64,000 nt of DNA from Hormiphora californensis (Eukaryota; Ctenophora; Tentaculata; Cydippida; Pleurobrachiidae), in NCBI GenBank assembly GCA_020137815.1, contig CM035359.1, positions 7,742,882 through 7,806,881 on the forward strand. Reading direction: 5' to 3'. Position 1 is the first letter of the stretch, and each line of letters begins with the position of its first letter. Made by a program: the position numbers and the translations under genes. Below, one piece after another: positions 12,769-22,800 of the stretch. The notes under the pieces are model-generated. The model did no database searches. It saw only the letters and a list, made by a program, of their open reading frames with translations, and was not told the origin of the DNA.

Positions 12769-14560
12769 CTAAAATCGAGGTCTCATTCCAGGAGGTCCCA
12801 TGCCGGGTGGCATTCTGGGAGGGTATCCAGGTGGTCCGAACCTGTTGGGGGCCATCATGGCAGGACTAGGTCCCCCTACACCAGCCATCGGTCCCTGTAG
12901 TCCAGGAGCACTAGGTTGGGGCGGCATACCACGACCAGCTGCTTTTGCTGCACCAAGATTCTGGGCGCCAGGTCGAGCACCAGGTCCTCTCTGTCTGGTG
13001 TTCTGAGGTGGTGGGCCTGGGGACATGTAGTGGTTAGAAAGGGGTGGTGGACCTGGGGACATGTAGTGGTTAGAAAGGGGTGGTGGACCTGGGGACATGT
13101 AGTGGTTAGAAAGGGGTGGTGGACCTGGGGACATGTAGTGGTTAGAAAGGGGTGGTGGACCTGGGGACATGTAGTGGTTAGAAAGGGGTGGTGGACCTGG
13201 GGACATGTAGTGGTTAGAAAGGGGTGGTGGGCCTGGGGACATGTAGTGGTTAGAAAGGGATGGTGGACCTGGGACATGTAGTGGTTAGAAAGGGGTGGTG
13301 GACCTGGTGACATGTAGTGGTTAGAATGGGATGGTGGACCTGGGGACATGTAGTGGTTAGAAAGGGGTGGTGGACCTGGGGACATGTAGTGGTTAGAAAG
13401 GGGTGGTGGACCTGGGGACATGTAGTGGTTAGAAAGGGGTGGTGGACCTGGGGACATGAAGTGGTTAGAAAGGGGTGGTGGACCTGGGGACATGTAGTGG
13501 TTAGAAAGGGGTGGTGGACCTGGGGACATGTAGTGGTTAGAAAGAGGTGGTGGACCTGGGGACATGTAGTGGTTAGAAAGGGGTGGTGGACCTGGGGACA
13601 TGAAGTGGTTAGAAAGGGGTTGTGGACCTGGGGACATGTAGTGGTTAGAAAGGGGTGGTGGACCTGGGGACATGTAGTGGTTAGAAAGGGGTGGTGGACC
13701 TGGGGACATGTAGTGGTTAGAAAGGGGTGGTGGACCTGGGGACATGTAGTGGTTAGAAAGGGGTGGTGGACCTGGGGACATGTAGTGGTTAGAAAGGGGT
13801 GGTGGACCTGGGGACATGTAGTGGTTAGAAAGGGGTGGTGGACCTGGGGACATGTAGTGGTTAGAAAGGGGTGGTGGACCTGGGGACATGTAGTGGTTAG
13901 AAAGGGGTGGTGGACCTGGGGACATGCAGTGGTTAGAAAGGGGTGGTGGACCTGGGGACATGTAGTGGTTAGAAAGGGGTGGTGGACCTGGGGACATGCA
14001 GTGGTTAGAAAGGGGTGGTGGACCTGGGGACATGTCTCATTCTCACATGTCTCAACACAACAGGTTTACTGTATAACACACAAAAAAAATGTTTACCTTC
14101 AACAGTCATGGATACAAGGTTCTCTCCTCTAAGGAGGACAAGACCAAGGGCCCTCTTCTCCTCTTTATCCCCGCTTTTAGCAGCCTTTTGTCTGATCTTC
14201 CTGAACTCTTCACAATCACCCAGCACCTACAAGGGGTGATAATAGTTAGCAGAAATATTTGAGAGTTAGAAGAATTATTTAAGTTCATATTCGGTACGTA
14301 AATACCATACAGGTTCCCCTTGACACTTTGATGCAACTTGAAACTTGATGAATAAATTTATTTACACAAAGACATAAACGGTGTCAGACATTGCCTTGTT
14401 CGACCCTCCTTGAACAAAACAAGTCAGACACTAAACTAACCAAGTTCATGTGTTTATCAAAGGCGAGGAAGGCTCCAACAAACTGCCTCCCATCTTGTAG
14501 AGACACCCTCATACGGTAGTTAAGGTGCTGTTGGATCTTTGAACTTCGGCCGGCAGGCAT
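12769..14560 (-). CDS. SNRPB: Sm protein B/B' (SNRPB), with expanded repeat tail
   Basis: Core spliceosomal Sm-ring subunit. Exons: 14441-14560, 14097-14226, 12769-14023. Residues 1-40 ([18 protein letters not shown], then [14 protein letters not shown]) and 41-84 (CEEFRK, then [20 protein letters not shown]) match the SmB Sm1 and Sm2 motifs. The third exon normally encodes a short PPPGM/RG tail. Here it encodes about 28 copies of the 12-mer [12 protein letters not shown], then a more typical Gly/Pro-rich end finishing in [11 protein letters not shown]. Expected length is about 500 residues, roughly twice the usual 230-240. One unit near 13267-13274 has three G instead of four and breaks the frame; restoring that base makes the exon length fit exactly, so I read it as an assembly error or rare allele. 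Introns are 73 and 214 bp. Confidence 0.9.
13011..14022 (-). repeat. 36-bp coding minisatellite in SNRPB
   Basis: About 28 units of 36 bp, encoding [12 protein letters not shown] on the minus strand. Unit-to-unit divergence is very low (mostly Y/C/F at the last residue), pointing to recent homogenisation. The plus-strand ORF rich in WWTWGHVVV is an antisense artefact. Confidence 0.95.
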
Positions 14561-14811
14561 CTTGTCGGCAACTTAAAAAATGGATGTACAGAAAAGCGAG
14601 GTAAGAGTGAAATAGTGGAAAACGGTAAACGGCGGTAAAGGAACTATCATCCAACGCGACTTTTATGATTTGTGATCGTTTCGCTGCACGCGCAAATCAG
14701 AAACTGACGCCGCGCAGCTAAAAAGTTTCGAGCGCGCTGAAATATTTTTCTGAAACTCAAAGTCAGATTTCGCAAAGTTTGTGTTGAAAAGCGTTGAAAA
14801 GCGCTGCCTTA

Positions 14812-15107
14812 TAGGGATCCCTAAAAAAGTTCAGTATTTACACAGAGTTTACACAGTCTTTACACAGTCGTTACACCCAGAGCGGCGCGTGCTGCGTTTT
14901 GCGGCTTTTTTCAAGAAAATATTGGATTGTGTGCTGCACAATTGAGTAAATTGAGCGCTGCGGCGAAAAAAGTTTCCGAAAACGCTGCAAATCGAGTGCG
15001 AAAGACGCAGTCTTTACACCCAGAGCGGCGCGGGCGCTCTGGGTGTAATGAATGTGTAAAGACTGTGTAAACGCTGTGTAAATACTGAACTTTTTTAGGG
15101 ATCCCTA
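14812..15107. mobile_element. MITE family A, copy 1
   Basis: About 296 bp with roughly 65-bp terminal inverted repeats. Both ends read tagggatcccta and then, inward, a run of short tttacacag-type motifs. The core holds two copies of acacccagagcggcgcg-type sequence. A second copy lies at 33511-33928. Confidence 0.85.
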
Positions 15108-15159
15108 TCGCGCGGGGGCCAGCAACGTTTGCCAAAAGTTTGTGAAGTCGAAAAGGGCC

Positions 15160-15443
15160 TGCCAGCGTTAAAATCTGGGTGTTTTGGGAGTGCTGACAAA
15201 CGGTTTTTTAGGGTTAGGGCTAATGTAGGGTTAGGGTTAGGGTTGGGGTTTGGGTTTGGGTTGGGGTTTGGGTTTGGGTTGGGGTTAGGCCTTGCCATTC
15301 CCTACCATATAAACTTTGAATCAGCCAAAACGGTTGAGTGGTTTGGCGGTTAGAGTCATTTTAGTGAATCAACTTTTTTGGCAGCGCGCACCTGTAAACA
15401 GGCCTCCAAACACCCAGATCGTAACGGCGCCCGGCGGTTAGAG
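15160..15443. mobile_element. Mutator-like MITE X2 with telomere-like core, copy 1
   Basis: Ends are gccagcgttaaaatctgggt and the inverted cagatcgtaacggcgcc. The core holds TTAGGG/TTGGGG-type tracts (15210-15285). It matches 32973-33215 and 54395-54643. A second truncated terminus (about 15432-15526) follows directly. The remaining bases of 14561-15656 look unique and non-coding. Confidence 0.75.
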
Positions 15444-15656
15444 CCATTTTAGTGAATCAACTTTTTTGGAAGCGTACACCTGTAAACACTAAACAGGCCA
15501 CCAAACAACCAGATCGTAACGGCGCCCTGCAGCGTATGCCAACGAAAAGTCACTTTTTTGCAACAAAGTACCAGCATATGTATTATGTTGGTGCGTGCTC
15601 CATTATTTTACACTATAAAGGGATATATAATATAAATGATTACATTACATAATATA

Positions 15657-18600
15657 ATGAGTTATTTAACCCCACCTGCCCACAGTAGATTTAGAGCCAG
15701 CATGTTGCACCAAAAACGTTACATTGTCCCCTTTGTCATTCTTATGTTCCCTGTCGTCCTCGTTTTTGCTCTCATCAGACACGCCATCTCCTTTTTGTTT
15801 CGAGCTCTGAAACCAAAGAATTATCCACCAGTTTTACGGTGAGTGAAATTAGCTTGAAAATTTGGTGTTAACTTGTACATGATCCGTGTTTCCACTTTCT
15901 GGGAAAGGGGCAGCAATTGCAGTGGGGAAATCTAATTATATTCATATATTATCTTACTATTCCACTTTGACCCACTCATAATTTCCCAGGACCCCGCCAG
16001 AATCGTTTGCATGCCTATCGGATCTGGGGTACAACTTCACTGCAAATTACGTGGAGTTATCTGGTGGCAACCTCCATCTACCTAGAGTACATTATGTGGA
16101 TGAGGTGAGATAAACGAAGTGCTATTTGTATATCATGTATATAAAGGGGTAATGAAATGATAAATGTACACAGAAACTTGCCTTGTTCGACCCTGTCTCG
16201 CCACGACACATGTAAAAGAGAGTTAGAAAGTAACAAGTTTGTAACAACAACGAAATATCCTTTATTCCTGGATCAAATCCTAATTGCTATTCCTATGAGA
16301 ATTGAGATCATTACCATTCTAATTTATATCTAGGGCCCCCAAAACTCAGAGCATGTGATCCTGTGTATACACGGTGAACCAACATGGAGTTTTCTATATC
16401 GCTTTATGATCAGGGAGCTGTCGCACAGGGGTTACCGAGTTATAGCACTCGATTTTATCGGTTAGTAAATTGTGTTTTTGATTTTATAGATCAGCTCAGT
16501 TTGGTTTCTATTTCATAAATGTTTATCATTACTCTACACGGTCTCTTTGAACTAAACAAAGCCCACCATTCAACGGTTATGGGTTACAAAGTAATAACTA
16601 TTTTCAGGTTTCGGTAAGAGTGATAAGTACAGTTCAGTTGACATGTACACACATGACTTACACACACTGACACTAAAACTATTTATTGAACATTTAAAGT
16701 AAGTTCGTTTCCATTAATTGCTGGTTATGTCGCTAACTCAGTATCTGTTTTATCATTTATTTGCTGTTCCCCGTCTGTGTTTTAATTTCCATTCTCTATA
16801 CCATTATACCAAAACTCTCAATTTCCCATTATATATCCTCAGATTGTCTAATATCACATTAGTGGTACATGATTGGGGTGGACCGGTTGGGCTGTCAGTT
16901 GTAAAGGACATGCCACAGCTAATCGATAGCCTGTGTATTCTCAACACGGTAAGAGAAAGAAGTCATTCTAAAGTTACTTACTTCTGTTACTTCTGTGTAG
17001 TTCGCCGGCTACTGCTCGTCCGATCGGGGTATCGCTTTCTGCAACTCCCCACTGGTACTATCAAGAACACTGTTTGTGGATCTCCGCGTATACCCAGCGA
17101 CTGGAGGTTGGTCTGGTATCGCGTCCAGAAATCTTGATAACTGAGTTTTGAAAACCTGGAACTCAGTGATTTGGTTAATTTGAGCAGGTAAGCAGTTCCA
17201 GAGCCTCGGCCCCATCACAGCAAAGGATCCATCGTATGCTGACTGTGCTGCTGCTAGAGAGTTCTTCACAATTTTCGGAACCACAGCTCTGGTTCCCAGT
17301 CGGCCACCAGCGGTAGATTGTACTCCGATGTCATTGGAGATGTGGCCATGAAGCGTCTTCCACATATGTAGAATAATGTAACGCTCTCTCCTGCGTTGTA
17401 GGGAGCTGATACGAAGATACTGAAGGCGCTGCCAGTAGGTCATTCCCTTACACTCCGCTATACGTCTGGTAAAGGAACGCTGCACTCCCTCAAGTAGCTC
17501 GATATCCCTAATCTTAGTCGGACTCCAGAGGGGGCAACAGTACTCGAGCAGGCTCCTGACCATACTCTTATAGTTTATACAAAGTTATCATAGCTTCTCT
17601 GTCCCGTGTTTTGAAGACACTCAGGACCCAAGATGCTTTGCGGCGTCCGCTCTCGGCAATCGTCCTTATGTGTCCCTCCCAATCTAGATCGGCTTGAACT
17701 AGCACACCAAGATCTCTAACTGATAAGCTTGGTTCCAGGATTCCAGCCTCAGTTGTGTAAGATAGAAGATTTTGGGTGAATGGCAGTTGCTGGGAGAGAG
17801 GATCCCTTGTGACTCCATGAAGCAGATATTCAAATTTATCTGCATGTAGCTTCATGTTGTTTCTCAGGGACCATGCTGTAACAGCCTCCAAATCTCTTTG
17901 GAGGATTATCATGTCATCTTCTCCACCGATACTCTTCAGAATTCTCGTATCATCAGCAAAACATCTCAGTGTGCTTCCGGACACCACTGATGATATGTCG
18001 TTAATAAACAACAAGAATAGGAACGGTCCTAACACCGAACCCTGAGGTACTCCGCTTATGACCAGTACTGCTTCAGACAGGCAGCCGTCCACAGTAACTC
18101 GCTGTGCATGTAGAAATATCTCGAATATGTTGAGGTATTTCTCTTTCTAATGATGCTTGGAGTGGGGGCCACCATCCCTTCAAGGTTGGAACAGCAGTCA
18201 TTCTAATGAGTTTAGTAGCATCTCCCCGATCTTCAATTGAAAGTTAGTTCAAAAGCTCTATTTTTCTCCACACTCCCCCCTACCCAGGTTCTGCCATGTC
18301 GAGATGACACCGCTTTGAGACACATAGTCAACTTGTTTCACTTTATCTGCTGGAGTGCCGCTATCTTTGTCTGCCAGACCCACATACCTCTGGGAGCCCT
18401 GCTTGGTTACGAGGGGGTGGATGGGGTCACAAGCAAGGGTTACACCGCACCATTCCCTAACTACAGGTGATTACCTTTCTTTTCACTACCGTCCCATATT
18501 ATTTAGTGTTTGATGATCAAGTGAGGCTAATTAGTGATTGGCTAAGTGTTATCTGTTCCCCAAATTCCAAACCCTATTTAGGTACAAAGCAGGAGTTGCT

Positions 18601-19337
18601 AGGTGGCCCCAACTCGTCCCAATGCTACCCTGGGGTAACAGCCGTATTATTGAGGACATGAGGAACACAAAACGATTCCTTAGAACCTGGAAGAAACCTG
18701 TTCTCATGATGTTCTGTACTGATGGAATCAGGTTAGCAGTCAAAATAAAATTGAAATTACACCCAGCAACAGCATGTAGACATTATTTTGCTTGAGAAAA
18801 CATTTTATATTCAGTGGACCCCCCGGCCCTCACACATACACACACAATCTCTCTCTCTCTGGTCTTGCAGACATGCTCTTTCTAACCCAGTTGACGCCTA
18901 TTATAATTACTACTACCCCAACCTTGTTCGACCATCTCTCTACCTCAGTGTGTAGCAATATTACTTTTCAGTGGTAAAGGACCAAGTAAGGAGCTATTCA
19001 AATCTCTATTTCCCCACGGCGTTGACATACCAATAACTGGGGGAGGATGCCTGTCACCGGTGAGAAAGGGAGGGAGAGAGAGAAAGGGAGAGAGAGAGAA
19101 AGGGAGGGAGAGAGAGGGAGAGAGATAAAGGGAGGGAGAGAGAGAAAGGGAGGGAGAGAGAGAAAGGGAGGGAGAGAGGGGGGAGAGAAAATAGTGTTTC
19201 TACAGATTTATTTCTTTCGTGGACAGCAATTAATCAATCTATCAACTTAACTCCAACCTTTCTACCAGGAATTCAAGGGAGAAGAAATGGCCCAGCATTT
19301 GTGTCGGTTTTTGAACGAAAACAAGAAGAAAAAGTGA
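15657..19337 (+). CDS. Haloalkane-dehalogenase-like alpha/beta hydrolase, membrane-anchored
   Basis: A 368-residue protein from nine exons: 15657-15838, 15990-16104, 16334-16460, 16608-16698, 16843-16948, 18288-18466, 18582-18731, 18972-19059, 19269-19337. All phases agree. An N-terminal hydrophobic segment (about residues 22-45) suggests a membrane anchor. The oxyanion-side motif HGEPTW is at about residue 112 and the nucleophile elbow HDWGG puts the catalytic Asp at residue 182. Both are typical of subfamily I dehalogenases. The third-triad position is odd: where the family has GHF..E, this protein has GGCLSPEFKGEE, so the catalytic His aligns with Cys343. The acid region (CTDGIR) is also shifted. 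It may be a pseudoenzyme or have altered chemistry; substrate unknown. Intron 5 (1.3 kb) carries a LINE remnant. It converges with SMG6 (468 bp apart). Confidence 0.85.
16998..18120 (-). mobile_element. 5'-truncated, frameshifted LINE remnant
   Basis: Two minus-strand ORFs (17568-18092 and 17009-17563) together cover the second half of a non-LTR reverse transcriptase. The first has [11 protein letters not shown] and FADDT (RT motifs 4 and 5). The second has the post-RT segment [15 protein letters not shown] through RLWNCLP. They are separated by a stop and frame change at about 17565. It lies antisense within intron 5 of the alpha/beta hydrolase. No endonuclease domain remains and I could not define a target duplication. 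Confidence 0.85.
19063..19185 (+). repeat. GA-rich simple repeat
   Basis: Runs of gagagaaagggaggga in the last intron of the hydrolase gene. Confidence 0.9.
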
Positions 19338-19805
19338 ACTACTCCAACGAGATAGCCCCTGGCCCATCCCATCTCTGACTGCTGAGTCCTGGATGTCATT
19401 CTGAGCCAAGAGATGAATACATGTCGCGAGAAGGACGTTTTCAAAATTCCAATTCGCTGTGTGTTAATTGTTGTTTTGTTTTAAAAATGAACCCAATTCG
19501 TTTCACCTTAGTACCGCGCGGAACTTGAAACATGTGCAAAGCACCCATTGTAAGCACTAGTTGTGCGCGGGATAATGTACCAAGAGTATTCTGATGTACA
19601 ATTGTACATGTGTTGTTCCATGTACATTGTACACGCGCCTCACTTCCCTGTCACCTTTGCTCACCCACCCATCCCTGGACACCACTGTCTGATGGCACCA
19701 GTACACCCAGATCGGGATCATCACTCATCGGAAGAGTTCAATAATATACTTGAATTTAGGCAATTGTAAGAAATTGAAAACATCACACAATATGGATTGA
19801 AAACA

Positions 19806-22800
19806 CTATATCTTAGCCCGCTTAATAAAGTCCGCTATGGTTATCACAGCAAGTTGTAGAGCATGAGCCTTGACACGAAGATTGCCATCGTTTGTCAGGA
19901 ACACGACTGTTCTAGTGTAGTGGACTGAATCTTTATCTGATGTTTGTGTACCTGAATTAGGTTAACTATGCGTTATCGAGTGATTGGTAGAGAGAGTCAT
20001 GACACATAACGGAAGGACGGATACCTGTACTATCACTAAGACGATGAACACCAGACAGTATAATGTCATCATTACACCCCCGTGTCGCTCTAGCCTCTTT
20101 AAAGTCTGCCGTATCCATTAGATTACCCTGACAAAAAATGGGGCTATAAAAATATTAATTAGGGAAGGGGTCGATGATGGAATTTCATAGATTGTAGACA
20201 GGAAATGTAGAATCCACCGGCTCCAAGATATTATGTGGTTCTTACCATTGAAGTAAGGAGACTGACAGTCTTACTACTGATCATCTTTTCAACTACATCA
20301 AGTGCAATTCCAGCTTCTTCAGCCTTACTTTCACTCTTACAAAGTCCTCGAATCTCTTCAAGTACCATAAGGGGCACAGCCACCTTGAATCGATCACATT
20401 CAGTCAACTTTTTAATCTGAAAACGTCATAGAATTAGTTGTGGGCTAGTTGTCGCTGGTCATACGGGATAATGATCATTTGTTAGTTACGGTGTTGTAAT
20501 TCAAGTCCACACACTGATAGACATAACAAGTTGTCTCACAACTATTTTAACAGTTAACATGATATACTACATTGACATACCTTGTTGAGTTTATCAAGGA
20601 AGCAGTTGGTATCAGGAACTATGATACGTGGTTTAACTGTTATGAGAATTCGTTTACCCTGTATCTCTTTAACTGCTGCACTTATCTTGTCTTGTTTCTC
20701 CTGATAGGGGTATAATAGTGAGACAATCTCTTTTTTTTCGTATTGAAAGGGCTGCCCAAATCGTAAAATCTAGAGATACTGCAAAAAGAAGACGTTTATT
20801 AAATTCAAAACTCAACATATAAAAGTCGTGTCCTAAAAGTTACCAAGTGAGTCTTGCGCGCGATGGTATCCTCTGAAGGCGCGAATACAAGACCAGTTAT
20901 CGGTCGTTGCGCGCTCCAGACATGCGAAGGGGCATCGGTGGGACAAGAACCAAGGTCCGGGATACTTTGTTGTTCAACATGTTTCACTAAGATCACACAA
21001 GAGAACTATTGAAGCATGATGTACTGTTGCTAATAAAAGTACCTGTCTCTGCTCCAGTGTTTCACGTAGTTTATCCCTCTGCTTCCTCAGCCCCATCATC
21101 TCTTCATCTTCCTCTCTCTCTTCCTCTCTCTCTTCCTCTTCTTTAATCGTTAGCCGCTCCATGATCTCTACATCAGGGCTCTCTTCCCCAGAATCAACAG
21201 CATCTGAAGAGTCCACAATATATTGTGGATTGTCCACAGGAGAAACAGGCATGTCTGAGGTTGTGGAAAGATCATCCACTGTTGTAGTGGATGATCTTTC
21301 CACAGTGTTGATATCTTTTGTAGCATCTACTGCACTTTCTTTTGGATCTTCAACTGGTTTTGTATCGGCTGTTACAGTTTCTTGCTTTGCAACTGTTGTG
21401 AAGCCAGTCTCAGAGGAATAGGAGATGAAGGGTAGTGTCCGGGACAGGGATTCAAACGAACTGACGATGATTACTGAAAGATATATTTAGATTAGCAATA
21501 GTCTGATTTCCTTTGATCAATTGATACACATTTGTATTGTATTTGTAAGTTTTTTTTCTTCTTTCCCAGGACTATATCTTCTTATCTCTACCTCCGCTCG
21601 TTAAATGCTTACCTGCTCGTCCCAAATCTTCACTCTGTTCCCGGGTCAGATTGGTGAGGTAGAAAGGTCTGGTGATGGTCTGAAGAGATGAGAGAACCTC
21701 AATGCCTCTTAGCATTGTGATTTCCTTCAGAATAACCATCTCCTCGGTGAAGTCTGTGTACTGAAGGAGTAAGAGTTAGCGGACCTACTGTCTGTGTACT
21801 GAAGGAGTAAGAGTTAGCGGACCTACTGTCTGTGTACTGAAGGAGTAAGAGTTAGCGGACCTACTGTCTGTGTACTGAAGGAGTAAGAGTTAGCGGACCT
21901 ACGTCCTACTGCCATGATTGTTTTAGCCTAAGTAATTATTACTATTAATTAACTATGCTTTATTGGAAAGAGGTTTTGAGGGACAACCAAACAAGAGACA
22001 GTAGCATTCTTCAACTAGTGCCATGTTACCCCCTTTGGTCCTACTACTGTTACTTGGATCAGTGACCTCAATTGCTATCATGGAGAATCTTATGTGTATC
22101 ATGAACCTACATGGTACTGGACAATTCATAGGTGAGAGCAATTATACCCATACTAGGGGGTATGCATAAACCCGGATAGCCCGGATAGTCCGGATAATAG
22201 GAATTTTCAGGGAAGTTATTCCAGCATATACGATCTGGAATACTCCGGTAATCATACCCAGATAACTCGTATAGATTTGGTAATCATACCCAGATAACTC
22301 GTATAGATTTGGTAATCATACCCAGATAACTCGTATAGATTTGGTAATCATACCCAGATAACTCGTATAGATTTGGTAATTATACCCAGATACCCTGGAG
22401 TGTTCTCTAGGCTATCCTGAAAATTTCCAATTATCCGGATCCAATTATCCGGACTATCCGGGTTTATGCATACCCCCTATTATCTGAACTATCACTCTCC
22501 CAGACAAGTCCGGTTCTATAACTGCAATCTTGTTCAACCAATCCATACTATTCCAATTCTAGGTACAGTAAGGATTGTTCGAGAAACGAGTATCTTTCGG
22601 GTTTCTACATTTGACATATCCCTGAAGTATGGTGGTATTGCTGATGGGAAACATGGATTTCATATACATGGGGGAAAAGTGACATCCGATTGTAAGTTAA
22701 TCGGAAACCCTGCCATAAATTAGCTGCTGTGTTTGGTTTCGAAATACCGATTTTGAGCCAGCTTCATTATGTTTGTTATTTCACCACACAGTTGATTGTG

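Noticed and set aside
12876-13270. Minus-strand continuation ending in [11 protein letters not shown] repeats as a real alternative SNRPB C-terminus
   Set aside because: This frame arises only after the one-base deletion near 13270; the other frame regains [12 protein letters not shown] and the typical SmB end GMRPRF.
13317-14132. 271-residue plus-strand ORF ([12 protein letters not shown] repeats)
   Set aside because: Antisense of the SNRPB 36-bp repeat; the minus strand joins to conserved Sm exons, the plus strand joins to nothing.
15205-15290. TTAGGG-like tract as a chromosome end or fused telomere
   Set aside because: It is degenerate, short and lies at the same place inside repeated MITE copies, with genes on both sides.
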